Positions 49,951 to 60,992 of a stretch of 64,000 bases of DNA are shown here, one piece after another (position 1 is the stretch's first letter; each line of letters opens with the position of its first letter). The notes under the pieces were generated by a model that had not been told where the DNA came from, did not search any database, and saw nothing but the letters and a program-made list of their open reading frames with translations. This DNA comes from Xanthobacter agilis. Lineage in GTDB: Bacteria; Pseudomonadota; Alphaproteobacteria; Rhizobiales; Xanthobacteraceae. The position numbers and the translations under genes were made by a program. Where the stretch lies: positions 183,072 to 247,071 of the forward strand of contig NZ_JABWGX010000003.1 of assembly GCF_021730435.1 (NCBI RefSeq), read 5' to 3'.

Positions 49951-51441
49951 ATGCTGAATGCGTGGCGTGACGTCCGGACAGTTCTGGTGGTGGGGGGCGG
50001 TTTCAGCGGCGCCCTGTTCGCCCTTTCGGCGGCGGCCCGGCCCGGACTTCGGGTGGTCTTGATCGAGCGGGAGCCGATCGCCGGGCGCGGCCTCGCCTAT
50101 GGCGCCTGCGACAGCCTGCATGTGCTCAATGTCCCGGTCTCCCGCATGGAACTGGGGCTGGAGCCGGGGTTCGGCCCCTGGCTCGCGGAGCGGCCGCAGG
50201 CGCTGGCCTCGGCGCTCGATGAGGCGGACGGCGATCTGTCGCGGTCCTTCGTCGCCCGCCGGCTGTTCGGGGTCTATGTGGCGGAGCGGCTGGAGGCGGT
50301 GCTGTCCCGTCCGCAGTCGCCGCTTACGCGGGTGCGCGGCGAGGCGGTGCGGGTGGAGGAGAAACCGCAGCCGGCGGTGGTTCTCGCCGACGGGCGGCGG
50401 TTCGAGGGGGACGTCGTGGTGCTCGCCACCGGCAATCTGCCGCCGAAGCCGCCGCGATGCCGGGACGCCTGGTTCTATGACACGCCGCTGTTCGTGCCCG
50501 ATCCCTGGGCGCAGCGGGAGCTTGAGAGCGTGCCGAAGGCCGCGCCGGTGCTCTTCATCGGCTCCGGGCTCACCATGGTGGATGTGGCGCTGAAGCTCGC
50601 GGCGAACGGGCATCGCGGACCGCTGTTCGCGGTGTCACGGCATGGATTGTTGCCGCATACCCACTTGCCGCCCGCCGCCGGGCAGGATGCCGCGGGCGCG
50701 GTCGCCATAGACCTCGATCTGGCCGGGGCGAGGCCGGTCGAGGTTTTGCGCCGGCTGCGCGCTGCGGTGCGCCGCGCGCGCGCGGCCGGCGCGCCCTGGC
50801 AAAAGGTGATGGATGCGGCGCGTCCGCACCTGCCCAGCATCTGGAGCCAATGGACCCTTGTGGAAAAGGCGCGTTTCCTGCGCCACGGCCGGACCTTCTG
50901 GGACGTGCATCGCCACCGTATGGCCCCGCGCATCGCCGCCGGGCTCTCCGACCTGTTGGAGAGGGGCCAGCTTCAGGTGATCGCCGGGCGCATCACGGGG
51001 TTCCGCCGGGGGGAAGTGGAGGGGCGCGTCGGCGTCCATGTGCGTCCGCGCGGCGGTGGCGTCGACACCGTGCTGGAGACGTCCGCGGTCGTGAATTGCA
51101 CCGGGCCGCGCTCCGATTTCGCCGAGATCGGCATTCCCGTGTTCGCGGATCTGCGCCGTTCCGGGCGTTTGGTGCCTGACGCCCTGGGTCTTGGTATCGA
51201 GACCCGCGATTGCGCGGTGGTGGACCGGTTCGGCAGCGCGAGCCCGTGGCTGTTCGCCGTCGGCCCGCTGACCCGTCCCGCATGGTGGGAGATCACGGCG
51301 GTGCCCGAGGTCGCGGTGCAGATTCACCGGCTGGTGGAGCACCTGGCGCAGCCGGTCGGGGTCGGCTTCAGGGGACGGGATGGCGTGCCTCGGGAGGGAA
51401 CGCTGCTCGAAGACTTCATCCACCTGGGCGAGGGCATCTGA
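49951..51441 (+). CDS. FAD/NAD(P)-binding oxidoreductase-like protein
   Basis: A 496-residue protein of the FAD-NAD(P)-binding (NAD_binding_9-like) family. It has an N-terminal Rossmann motif VLVVGGGFSGALFALSAA, AGRGLAYGACDSLHVLNVPVSRM, an internal VVVLATGNLPP, a second nucleotide motif VLFIGSGLTMVDVALKLA, and a late VVNCTGP. Related proteins occur beside sulfur or siderophore genes, and the reaction is unknown. It lies 91 bases downstream of ssuD in the same direction with GGAGA before the ATG, so a role in sulfonate metabolism is possible. A strong stem-loop follows the stop. Confidence 0.82.
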   Translation: MLNAWRDVRTVLVVGGGFSGALFALSAAARPGLRVVLIEREPIAGRGLAYGACDSLHVLNVPVSRMELGLEPGFGPWLAERPQALASALDEADGDLSRSFVARRLFGVYVAERLEAVLSRPQSPLTRVRGEAVRVEEKPQPAVVLADGRRFEGDVVVLATGNLPPKPPRCRDAWFYDTPLFVPDPWAQRELESVPKAAPVLFIGSGLTMVDVALKLAANGHRGPLFAVSRHGLLPHTHLPPAAGQDAAGAVAIDLDLAGARPVEVLRRLRAAVRRARAAGAPWQKVMDAARPHLPSIWSQWTLVEKARFLRHGRTFWDVHRHRMAPRIAAGLSDLLERGQLQVIAGRITGFRRGEVEGRVGVHVRPRGGGVDTVLETSAVVNCTGPRSDFAEIGIPVFADLRRSGRLVPDALGLGIETRDCAVVDRFGSASPWLFAVGPLTRPAWWEITAVPEVAVQIHRLVEHLAQPVGVGFRGRDGVPREGTLLEDFIHLGEGI

Positions 51442-51454
51442 GAGCCGGCATCGG

Positions 51455-51481
51455 ACGCCGCCGGCTCAGGTCCGGCGGCGT
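51455..51481. terminator. Stem-loop between convergent genes
   Basis: A perfect 10-bp stem (ACGCCGCCGG / CCGGCGGCGT) with loop CTCAGGT lies 13 bases after the FAD-protein stop and 25 bases from the nitroreductase stop. An overlapping alternative (GAGCCGGC / GCCGGCTC, 51442-51467) also exists. No T run follows. Confidence 0.5.
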
Positions 51482-51506
51482 TCGGGCCTTGCCGGTCCGG
51501 GTGCTG

Positions 51507-52358
51507 TCAGCGCAGGCCGAAGCCCAGGGCGGTGAGCGCGGCGCGCATGCGATCGCGCCCGCTCAGGGACTGCGCGCCGCGCACGCGGTTGAGCGCGGTG
51601 CCCGCCCAGCCGACCACCGGCATGTTCTGGTCCTCCTGGAAGGCCTTGAGCGCCGATTCATAGGCGTCGAGGGCGTCCTGCGGCAGGCTTGCGTCGTAAC
51701 GCTCGCGGTGAACCACGAGCCGCTGCGACAGGCGCGGCTTCACCTGAGCCGGGCGGTCGGGGTCCGGATAACCCACGCACAGGCCGAACACGGCGAGCAC
51801 GTTCGGCGGCAGGCCGAGCAGTTGCGCGGCCTCCTCCGGCCGGTTGCGCAAGGCGCCGATAAAGACCCCGCCGAGGCCGAGGGATTCCAGCGCCACCAAG
51901 GCGTTCTGTGCCGCCAGCGCGGCATCGATGAGGCCCACGAACAGGGTTTCCAGGAAGGCGAGGGCGTCCGTGGGCGCGCCCGCGCGACGGCCGATCTCCT
52001 CAAGCCGGGCAAGGTCCGCGAGCCACACCAGCACCAGCGGGGCTTCCGCCACATGCTTCTGTCCGCCGGCGATCTCGGCGAGGCGGGCCTTGGTCTCCGG
52101 CTTTTCCACCGCCACCACGCTGAAGACCTGGAGGTTCGACGACGAGGGGGCGGACTGCGCCGCCGCCGCCAGGGTCTCGATCACCCCTTCCGGCAGCGGG
52201 CGGGCCGAGAAGGCGCGCACCGAGCGGTGGTTGAGGAGCCCCGCGATAGTCTCCGTGAGCAGCACGCCCGCCGGCGCCTCGTCGGCACCGTAGCGGGCGT
52301 CGAGCAGGGCCCGCGCGGTGTCTGTCGTGGTCCGGGACTGGGTCTGAGTGGGGGCCAT
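51507..52358 (-). CDS. Nitroreductase-family oxidoreductase
   Basis: A 283-residue FMN-dependent nitroreductase of the NfsA/FRP-like branch. It has LLNHRSVRAFSARPLPEGVIETLAAAAQSAPSSSNLQVFSVVAV at the N-terminus (FMN-binding RSxRxF and SSSNLQ). Further on are the dimer helix DAALAAQNALVALESLGLGGVFIGALRN and FGLCVGYPDPDRPAQVKPRLSQRLVVHRERY. It could reduce flavins or nitro/quinone compounds with NAD(P)H. GGAG precedes the ATG at 52358. It runs convergently to the FAD protein; the TetR gene upstream on the same strand is separated by 175 bases. Confidence 0.86.
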   Translation of the reverse strand: MAPTQTQSRTTTDTARALLDARYGADEAPAGVLLTETIAGLLNHRSVRAFSARPLPEGVIETLAAAAQSAPSSSNLQVFSVVAVEKPETKARLAEIAGGQKHVAEAPLVLVWLADLARLEEIGRRAGAPTDALAFLETLFVGLIDAALAAQNALVALESLGLGGVFIGALRNRPEEAAQLLGLPPNVLAVFGLCVGYPDPDRPAQVKPRLSQRLVVHRERYDASLPQDALDAYESALKAFQEDQNMPVVGWAGTALNRVRGAQSLSGRDRMRAALTALGFGLR

Positions 52359-52532
52359 GGGCGTTCTCCGGGATAGTTGGCGGCGTGGTCCCGCCTCAGG
52401 CTTTGATGGTACCACGCGCGGGCGCCGGCTTGCACTGCCGGAGGGGGCGGGCGCACGTCGCCCACAGCGGCAAAGCCGCGTTTTTGTCCTCGGGCAATGG
52501 CCGCGCGCGCCGCAACGGGGGCGCCTCCGGCC

Positions 52533-53300
52533 TCAGGCGATGGGTGGCTTGGCGGCGGGCTTAGCACGCCGTTTGCGGGTGGGTGCGGGCGTAGCCGGGC
52601 GTGGCGCGGTGAGATAGAGCCGCACCACATCCACCATCTCGCCCCGCCGCCCGGCGACCCAGTCGGGATCGGCCAGATCGAAGCCGAACAAAGCCGACAG
52701 GGTGGCGCGCTGCGCCACCGGCGTGATGGCGAGCGACAGGATGGTGATGTAGAGGTCCGCCGCGTCCGGCCGGATGGTGAAGACCCTGTCCGCGACACCC
52801 TGCGCCAGCAGCGCATCGATGGTGTCGAGCAGCGGGCGCACGGCGGCGTTCAATTGCGGCATCTGGCGGGCAAAGGCGGCGTCGGCCATGTTCTCGTTGC
52901 GGATGATGGCGACGAAATCCGGCGTGTCCTGCACATAGTCGAAGGTGAATTCCACGAGCCGGCGGATCCCCTCCGCCGGCGGCAGGGCGCTGAGGTCGAG
53001 CCCCTGCTCCAGCGCCCGCAGATGGGCGTAGGTGGCCTCCAGCACGGCGCGATAGAGGCCCTCCTTGTCACCGAAATAGCGATAGATCATCTGCACATTG
53101 GTGCCCGCCGCGCGGGCGATGGCATCGACGCGCGCGCCGGCAAAGCCTGCATGTGCGAATGCCGCGCGGGCGGCATCGAGGATGCGGGCGCGGGTGGCCG
53201 CCGCATCCCGCTTGCGGGGCCCGGCATGGGCGGCAGGAGGCGTTGGGGGATCGGGAGGCTGCAAGCTGGGGTCTCGACGGTCGCGTGGCACTCTCGACAT
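52533..53300 (-). CDS. TetR/AcrR-family transcriptional regulator
   Basis: A 255-residue regulator. The HTH domain is RILDAARAAFAHAGFAGARVDAIARAAGTNVQMIYRYFGDKEGLYRAVLEATYAHLR (about residues 38-95), followed by an all-helical ligand domain and a Lys/Arg/Pro-rich tail of about 25 residues. Both ends are extended compared with the common 190-210 residues. It is divergent from the amidase gene with a 112-base gap and is the likely regulator of it. The nitroreductase downstream may share the transcript. Confidence 0.88.
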   Translation of the reverse strand: MSRVPRDRRDPSLQPPDPPTPPAAHAGPRKRDAAATRARILDAARAAFAHAGFAGARVDAIARAAGTNVQMIYRYFGDKEGLYRAVLEATYAHLRALEQGLDLSALPPAEGIRRLVEFTFDYVQDTPDFVAIIRNENMADAAFARQMPQLNAAVRPLLDTIDALLAQGVADRVFTIRPDAADLYITILSLAITPVAQRATLSALFGFDLADPDWVAGRRGEMVDVVRLYLTAPRPATPAPTRKRRAKPAAKPPIA

Positions 53301-53412
53301 ATATGCAAAAATTTACTTACATGTCATCGGGACACCCGCGCCGTGTCGCGTCGGCGGTGTCCCGGTCGCCCGCTCGGGCGGCCGTCTTTCCATCGTTGTT
53401 CCGGGTTCCGCC

Positions 53413-54633
53413 ATGTCCGCTTCCACCGCCACGCTCCATGCCGATGCTCTGCCTGCGGGGGAGGATCGGGTCGGCGCCTTTCTGCCGGGTCCTCGTGTGG
53501 AGGTCGCAGGGGCGACCGAAGGGCCGCTTGCGGGGCTCACCTTCGCGGTGAAGGACGTGCTCGATGTGGCGGGCGTGGTCACCGGCAACGGGCATCCGGC
53601 GTGGGCGCGCACCCACGCGCCGGCCGCCGCCCACGCGGCGGCGGTGCAGCGCGCGCTCGATGCCGGTGCGCGGCTCGTGGGCAAGACCATTTCCGATGAG
53701 CTCGCTTATTCGCTGACGGGGGAGAACGTGCATTACGGCACGCCCCTGAACAGCGCTGCGCCGGAGCGGGTGCCGGGGGGCTCGTCCAGCGGCTCGGCGG
53801 CGGCGGTGGCGGCGGGGCTGGTGGATTTCGCGCTCGGTTCCGATTGCGGCGGATCGGTGCGGGTGCCGGCCAGCTATTGCGGCCTGCTGGGCCTGCGCCC
53901 CACCCATGGCCGGGTGCCGGCCGCCGGCATCGCGCCGTTCGCGCCCAGCTTCGATTGCGTGGGCTGGTTTGCCCGTGATCCGGCCGTGTTCGCGGCGGTA
54001 GGCCGGGTGCTGCTGGGCGAGGACGGCCCGGTGGCGCTGCCGCGCCGCCTGCTGGTGGCCACCGATGCCTTCGCTTTGCTCAGCGACGATGTGCGTGCCG
54101 CCCTCGCCCCCGCTTTGGCGCGGGTGGAGCGCGCGGTGGCGCCGGCCGAAGGGGTGGTTCTGGCCCCCGAGGGGCTCGCCGCCTGGTCCGCCGCGTTCCG
54201 CGCGCTGCAGGCGGCGGAGATCTGGCAGAGCGTCGGCCCCTGGGTGGAGGCGGTGCGGCCGGAGTTCGGACCCGGCGTCGCCGAGCGCTTCGCCGCCGCC
54301 GCGCGCCTCGATCCCGCCGTAGTTGAAGCGGCGCGCCCGGTGCGCCGGGCCGTGGTGGCGCGCACCTCCTCCCTTCTCGCGGAAGGCACGGTGCTGGTCC
54401 TGCCCACCACGCCGCGCAGCGCCCCGCTCAAGGGCTCGGCGGCGGCGGATACGGAGGTGACCTATCGCCACCTTGCCATGAATCTGCTGTGCACCGCCGG
54501 CCTTGCCGGCTTGCCGCAGGTTTCCCTGCCGCTGGCGCAGGTGGAGGGGGCGCCCCTCGGCCTTTCGCTGGTGGGGCGGCACGGCAGCGACCTGGAGCTG
54601 GTCACCCTCGCCACCGCGATCTGCGCGGCCTGA
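53413..54633 (+). CDS. Amidase-signature family protein
   Basis: A 406-residue amidase-signature hydrolase. The Ser-cisSer-Lys triad is visible: Lys in LTFAVKDVLDVAG, the cis-Ser in PGGSSSGSAAAVAAGL, and the nucleophile in DCGGSVRVPASYCGLLGLRPTHGRV. It is shorter than GatA (about 480), and the sequence NLLCTAGLAGLPQVSLPL with LGLSLVGRHGSD is typical of indole-acetamide/allophanate-type small amidases. The substrate is unknown. The start at 53413 is where the family begins; the frame to 53098 is antisense to tetR. The stop lies three bases from the convergent peroxidase gene. Confidence 0.88.
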   Translation: MSASTATLHADALPAGEDRVGAFLPGPRVEVAGATEGPLAGLTFAVKDVLDVAGVVTGNGHPAWARTHAPAAAHAAAVQRALDAGARLVGKTISDELAYSLTGENVHYGTPLNSAAPERVPGGSSSGSAAAVAAGLVDFALGSDCGGSVRVPASYCGLLGLRPTHGRVPAAGIAPFAPSFDCVGWFARDPAVFAAVGRVLLGEDGPVALPRRLLVATDAFALLSDDVRAALAPALARVERAVAPAEGVVLAPEGLAAWSAAFRALQAAEIWQSVGPWVEAVRPEFGPGVAERFAAAARLDPAVVEAARPVRRAVVARTSSLLAEGTVLVLPTTPRSAPLKGSAAADTEVTYRHLAMNLLCTAGLAGLPQVSLPLAQVEGAPLGLSLVGRHGSDLELVTLATAICAA

Positions 54634-54636
54634 GCC

Positions 54637-55182
54637 TCAGCCCGCCAGGGCCGCGTCGAGGGCGCGGGCGAGGCGCGGATCGTTGGGCGCCACGTCCGGG
54701 GAGAAGCGGGCGGCCACCCGGCCGTCACGGTCCACCAGGAACTTCTCGAAGTTCCACAGCACGTCGCTTTGGGAGGCGCGCATCACGCCGCGCTTGGCAA
54801 GCCGCTCGCGCATGCCATCGGCGCCCTCCGCCAGGGGCATAGCTTCGGTGAGCGCGTCGTAGAGCGGGTGCCGGGTGGGACCGAGCACCGAGATCTTCGT
54901 GAACATGGGAAAGGTGACGCCGTAGGAGAGGGAGCAGAAGGCGGAGATGTCCGCCTCGGTGCCGGGCTCCTGGGCGCCGAAATCGTTGGCGGGAAAGCCC
55001 AGGATCTCGAGCCCCTCGCCCTGGCGCGCGGCATAGAGGGCCTGGAGCGCCCCATATTGCGGGGTCAGGCCGCATTTGGAGGCGACATTGACGATCAACA
55101 GCACCTTGCCGCGAAACGCACCCAGGGTGGCGGGCGTGCCGTCGATGCGGGTCAACGGGATGTCGTAGAGCGCGTGCGGCAT
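54637..55182 (-). CDS. Glutathione peroxidase (Cys type)
   Basis: A 181-residue thioredoxin-fold peroxidase. The catalytic motif NVASKCGLTPQY has Cys where animal enzymes have selenocysteine. The conserved FPANDFGAQEPGT (Gln) and LWNFEKFLVDRDGRVAARFSP (Trp-Asn-Phe) complete the active site. It reduces peroxides at the expense of glutathione or thioredoxin. The ATG at 55182 has AAGGA upstream. It is longer than BtuE-type proteins by a small C-terminal Ala-rich helix. Confidence 0.93.
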   Translation of the reverse strand: MPHALYDIPLTRIDGTPATLGAFRGKVLLIVNVASKCGLTPQYGALQALYAARQGEGLEILGFPANDFGAQEPGTEADISAFCSLSYGVTFPMFTKISVLGPTRHPLYDALTEAMPLAEGADGMRERLAKRGVMRASQSDVLWNFEKFLVDRDGRVAARFSPDVAPNDPRLARALDAALAG

Positions 55183-55349
55183 GGCAGGGATCCTTGGGTC
55201 GGGCTTTCGGGGCTGATTGAAGGTAGAGCATTTTCATGGCGGGCGGGAGGCGGTGTCGAAACAAGGCTGAACCGGGCCTGCGCCGGCTCGGGCCTCGTGC
55301 ATGCACTGGTCGCCGGCCGGTGGAGCAGGGCCCGCGCTGAGCCCGCTTC

Positions 55350-56264
55350 TTACGCTTCGGCAGCCCCCGTTGCCGGCCCCTCCGGCAGCGGTTTCAATTG
55401 CGCATACGCCACCGACAAGAGCGCGTATCCGATGATGGCCTGAATCTGAGAGATCAGGGCAAGACCAAAGAAGATCAGAATGCTCAACGCAATGGTGAGC
55501 AGCGACGGCGCCAACCCGAACCCGGGCAGCCCCACCATCTGTACCATCGTGATGGGAAGTGTCATCGTGGGCAGGACTATGAGGGTCAGGGACGCGACCG
55601 ACAGCAAGAGGGAGACGCCCACGATCAGCAGGTTGGCGGCGAGAAGACGCCATGTGTTGCCACGGCCCATGCGCCAGACATCGCGCCAGCGGACCGGCTG
55701 CCCGATGGCCCGTGAGGGCAGGCGCAACGACAGACGCAATGTCATGGCTATCGTCAGCAAGACGACGATGGGCATGGCGATGAAAAGCAGGACTCCGCCG
55801 AGGCCGGGCTTGCCCCCGAACGCAAGAGTGAAGATCGCCACGACGACGCCTAAGCCGAGAAGGAGGCCGAATAGCGCCATGAACGCGATGGCGAGGCTAT
55901 CGAACGCATAGCCGAGGATACGCCCTGGTCCCCGGCCGAGGGTTTGCGCGTCAAGCCGGCAGGGGCCACGCCAGATCTCGTGTTGAGTCAGGATCGCGAG
56001 TGAAAAAAGTAGGAGGAGAGAAATAATAATATTCAAAACAAAAGTTGATACTGTTATTATATTTGTCGCGAGCGGTGACATAACGTTGTATTTTAGGTCA
56101 AGTTCAATAAAAAGTTTAGAAACATATAAAATAAAAAAGTGTCCCGCAATGAAAATTGCTGCATAGACAAGCAGGAGCCTCCAGTGCCTCAGGCAGATTG
56201 TCTTGCTCCATCGCAGTGTCAGTTTGACCGTCTCAAAAACCGGAAGCCGCCCTGCTTCGCTCAT
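55350..56264 (-). CDS. Polytopic membrane protein of unknown function
   Basis: A 304-residue protein with about six membrane segments and no family motif that I recognise. Segments include LLLVYAAIFIAGHFFILYV, TNIITVSTFVLNIIISLLLLFSLAIL, MALFGLLLGLGVVVAIFTLAFG, LLFIAMPIVVLLTIAM, LLAANLLIVGVSLLLSVASLTLIVL and LLTIALSILIFFGLALIS. The start at 56264 is MSEAGRLPVFETVKLTL; the frame extends to 56315 with Arg/Pro-rich sequence. The codons for residues of about 35-95 (55985-56160) are strikingly AT-rich compared with the rest of the gene. It stands alone between gpx and acxR. Confidence 0.75.
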   Translation of the reverse strand: MSEAGRLPVFETVKLTLRWSKTICLRHWRLLLVYAAIFIAGHFFILYVSKLFIELDLKYNVMSPLATNIITVSTFVLNIIISLLLLFSLAILTQHEIWRGPCRLDAQTLGRGPGRILGYAFDSLAIAFMALFGLLLGLGVVVAIFTLAFGGKPGLGGVLLFIAMPIVVLLTIAMTLRLSLRLPSRAIGQPVRWRDVWRMGRGNTWRLLAANLLIVGVSLLLSVASLTLIVLPTMTLPITMVQMVGLPGFGLAPSLLTIALSILIFFGLALISQIQAIIGYALLSVAYAQLKPLPEGPATGAAEA

Positions 56265-56383
56265 GACATCGCTCTGGTGGGGCCGCGGTCGAGGGGTGCG
56301 GCGGTGGCCCCTCAACCGTCGCGCGCAGCGCTTTAGCGCAACCTGCGGTGAACGTCGAGCGTGTGTCGCGGTATTCGCTGCCG

Positions 56384-58366
<1,983 letters not shown>

Positions 58367-58647
58367 CGGCAATGCCCTCCCGGCCGGCGTCGCGCGGGTC
58401 CCGCGCGCGTCGCCTTCAAAGCCGTTGGCCATCCCGAAGGCAGGTTCCGAGCATCGGCTCCGCCCTTCTGAAGATGGCGGTTTTCTCCCTTCACCGTCGC
58501 ATTCTGTCCGCCCGCCCAGCGGCGCGCGTCGATCGACTTTGGTCGTAGGATAGGCGCATGCCACAGGCAAAGACAAGTCCAGCGGGACGCATTCGCAAGT
58601 GCATCACGCGATTGAAACTGTCCGGCGCGCTGTGTTCGGACGACACA

Positions 58648-58664
58648 TGTCCGAGTTTCGGACA
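58648..58664. promoter_or_regulatory. Candidate AcxR upstream activating site
   Basis: TGTCCGA-GTT-TCGGACA is a perfect 17-base inverted repeat. Further half-sites of the same kind (TGTCCGG at 58619, TCGGAC at 58636, GTCCGA at 58649) surround it within about 45 bases. It lies roughly 80-95 bases upstream of the sigma-54 promoter, the usual enhancer distance. Confidence 0.6.
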
Positions 58665-58741
58665 GTCGCGACAGGGAAAGCATGCTGACCGGACGCGTTA
58701 AGCACCTGAAATTGCGCTTTGCGCTTGCCCCTCGCTGCGGC

Positions 58742-58756
58742 TGGCACGGCTTTCGC
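58742..58756 (+). promoter_or_regulatory. acxA: Sigma-54 (-24/-12) promoter of acxABC
   Basis: TGGCACGGCTTTCGC matches the TGGCACG-N4-TTGC consensus with GG and GC at the required 10-base spacing; only the first T of the -12 TTGC is changed. The predicted start is near 58768, about 50 bases before the acxA GTG. A sigma-54 activator gene is adjacent. Confidence 0.8.
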
Positions 58757-58817
58757 GACATCCTCTTGCGCGAACCGGCCCTCCAATGAGGCCGGCCTGA
58801 GTGATGGGAGGATCCTC

Positions 58818-60971
58818 GTGAACGTTCCAATCGGAAACCTGCGTAACGTCCAGGTGCTCGGTATCGATGCCGGCGGCACCATGACGGATACCTTCTTCGT
58901 GGATGCGAGCGGCGACTTCGTGGTCGGCAAGGCCCAGTCCACGCCCCAGAACGAGGCCATCGGCCTCATCAATTCTTCCGAAGACGGCCTCGCCAATTGG
59001 GGCATGTCGCTTCACGATGCCCTCGCCCAGCTCCAGACCGGGGTCTATTCCGGCACCGCCATGCTCAATCGCGTGGTGCAGCGCAAGGGCCTGAAATGCG
59101 GCCTCATCGTCAATCGCGGCATGGAGGATTTCCACCGCATGGGTCGCGCGGTGCAGAGCCACCTCGGCTATGCCTACGAGGACCGCATCCACCTCAACAC
59201 CCATCGCTACGATCCCCCGCTGGTGCCGCGCCAGCTCACCCGCGGCGTGACCGAGCGCACCGACATGATGGGGGTGGAGGTGATCCCGCTGCGCGAGGAC
59301 ACCGCCCGCGCCGCCGCCCGCGAACTGATCGCATCGGATGTGGAAGGCATCGTCATCTCGCTGCTGCATTCCTACAAGAATCCGAAGAGTGAGCGCCGGG
59401 TGCGCGATATCGTGCTGGAGGAGGTGGCAGGAAGCGGGAAATCGATCCCGGTGTTTGCCTCGGCCGATTATTATCCGGTACGCAAGGAAACCCACCGCAC
59501 CAACACCACCATCCTCGAAGGCTATGCCGCCGAGCCTTCGCGCCAGACGCTGAACAAGATTTCCAGCGCCTTCAAGGAGCGTGGCACCAAGTTCGACTTC
59601 CGCGTGATGGCGACCCACGGCGGCACCATCTCCTGGAAGGCGAAGGAGCTCGCGCGCACCATCGTGTCGGGCCCCATCGGCGGGGTGATCGGCGCCAAGT
59701 ACCTGGGCGAAGTGCTGGGCTACAAGAACATCGCCTGCTCGGACATCGGCGGCACCTCGTTCGACGTGGCTCTCATCACCCAGGGCGAGATGACCATCAA
59801 GAACGATCCGGACATGGCCCGGCTCGTGCTCTCGCTGCCCCTGGTGGCCATGGATTCCGTGGGCGCGGGGGCCGGCTCCTTCATCCGTCTCGATCCCTAT
59901 ACCCGCGCCATCAAGCTCGGCCCGGATTCCGCTGGCTACCGGGTGGGCGTGTGCTGGAAGGACAGCGGCATCGAGACGGTGTCGGTGTCCGACTGCCATG
60001 TGGTGCTCGGCTATCTCAATCCCGACAACTTCCTTGGCGGGGCGATCAAGCTTGAGCGTCAGCGCGCGGTAGACGCTATCAAAGTGCAGCTTGCCGATCC
60101 GCTGGGCCTGTCGGTGGAGGATGCCGCCGCCGGCGTCATCGAGCTGCTCGACAGTGACCTGCGCGATTACTTGCGCTCCATGATCTCCGGAAAAGGCTAT
60201 TCGCCGGCAAGCTTCGTCTGCTTCTCCTATGGCGGCGCGGGACCGGTGCACACCTATGGCTATACGGAGGGTCTCGGGTTCGAGGATGTGATCGTGCCGG
60301 CCTGGGCGGCGGGTTTTTCGGCCTTCGGCTGCGCGGCGGCGGACTTCGAATATCGCTATGACAAGTCCCTCGACATCAACATGCCCACGGACGCCCCCGA
60401 GGCCGACAAGGCGAAGGCGGCCGAGACCCTTCAGGCGGCGTGGGAGGAATTGACCCACAACGTGCTCGAAGAGTTCAAGCTGAACGGCTATTCGGCCGAT
60501 CAGGTCACGCTTCAGCCCGGCTACCGCATGCAGTATCGCGGCCAGCTCAACGACCTGGAGATCGAGAGCCCGCTGCCCGAGGCCCACACCCCCGGCGACT
60601 GGGACGTGCTCACAGAGGCCTTCAACGCCACTTACGGCCGCGTCTATGCTGCCTCCGCCCGCTCGCCGGAACTCGGCTATTCGGTGACGGGCGCCATCAT
60701 GCGCGGCACGGTGCCGATCCCCAAGCCGAAGATTCCGAAGGAACCGGAAGAGGGAGAGATGCCGCCGGAAGAAGCAAAGACCGGAACCCGAAAGTTCTAT
60801 CGCAAGAAGAAGTGGGTGGATGCGCAGCTCTACAAGATGGAGGCGCTGCGCCCCGGCAATCGGGTGACGGGGCCCGCCATCATCGAATCCGACGCCACCA
60901 CCTTTGTGGTGCCGGACGGCTTCGAGACCTGGCTGGACGGCCACCGCCTGTTCCATCTGCGCGAGGTGTGA
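58818..60971 (+). CDS. acxA: Acetone carboxylase beta subunit
   Basis: A 717-residue HyuA/hydantoinase-A-type subunit (about 78 kDa) of the alpha2-beta2-gamma2 acetone carboxylase, which makes acetoacetate from acetone and bicarbonate with ATP hydrolysis to AMP. The N-terminal nucleotide-binding motif VLGIDAGGTMTDTFFVDASGDF, the second ATPase-fold motif CSDIGGTSFDVALI, and GAGAGSFIRLDPYTRAIKLGPDSAGYRVG are visible. The GTG at 58818 is the start: GGAGG lies six bases upstream and the conserved N-terminus begins there. It follows the sigma-54 promoter and precedes acxB by 96 bases containing a strong stem-loop. Confidence 0.95.
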   Translation: MNVPIGNLRNVQVLGIDAGGTMTDTFFVDASGDFVVGKAQSTPQNEAIGLINSSEDGLANWGMSLHDALAQLQTGVYSGTAMLNRVVQRKGLKCGLIVNRGMEDFHRMGRAVQSHLGYAYEDRIHLNTHRYDPPLVPRQLTRGVTERTDMMGVEVIPLREDTARAAARELIASDVEGIVISLLHSYKNPKSERRVRDIVLEEVAGSGKSIPVFASADYYPVRKETHRTNTTILEGYAAEPSRQTLNKISSAFKERGTKFDFRVMATHGGTISWKAKELARTIVSGPIGGVIGAKYLGEVLGYKNIACSDIGGTSFDVALITQGEMTIKNDPDMARLVLSLPLVAMDSVGAGAGSFIRLDPYTRAIKLGPDSAGYRVGVCWKDSGIETVSVSDCHVVLGYLNPDNFLGGAIKLERQRAVDAIKVQLADPLGLSVEDAAAGVIELLDSDLRDYLRSMISGKGYSPASFVCFSYGGAGPVHTYGYTEGLGFEDVIVPAWAAGFSAFGCAAADFEYRYDKSLDINMPTDAPEADKAKAAETLQAAWEELTHNVLEEFKLNGYSADQVTLQPGYRMQYRGQLNDLEIESPLPEAHTPGDWDVLTEAFNATYGRVYAASARSPELGYSVTGAIMRGTVPIPKPKIPKEPEEGEMPPEEAKTGTRKFYRKKKWVDAQLYKMEALRPGNRVTGPAIIESDATTFVVPDGFETWLDGHRLFHLREV

Positions 60972-60992
60972 GGCTGCGTCCTGCGAAGGCTT

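Noticed and set aside
53301..53412. Possible TetR operator (TGTC-N5-GACA and distant ACAT/ATGT) in the tetR-amidase gap
   Set aside because: The dyads are too short or too widely spaced to support a site.
55220..55240. AGAGCATTTTC fragment as a full copy of the 5491-5594 repeat
   Set aside because: Only about 11 bases match and the palindromic partner is missing.
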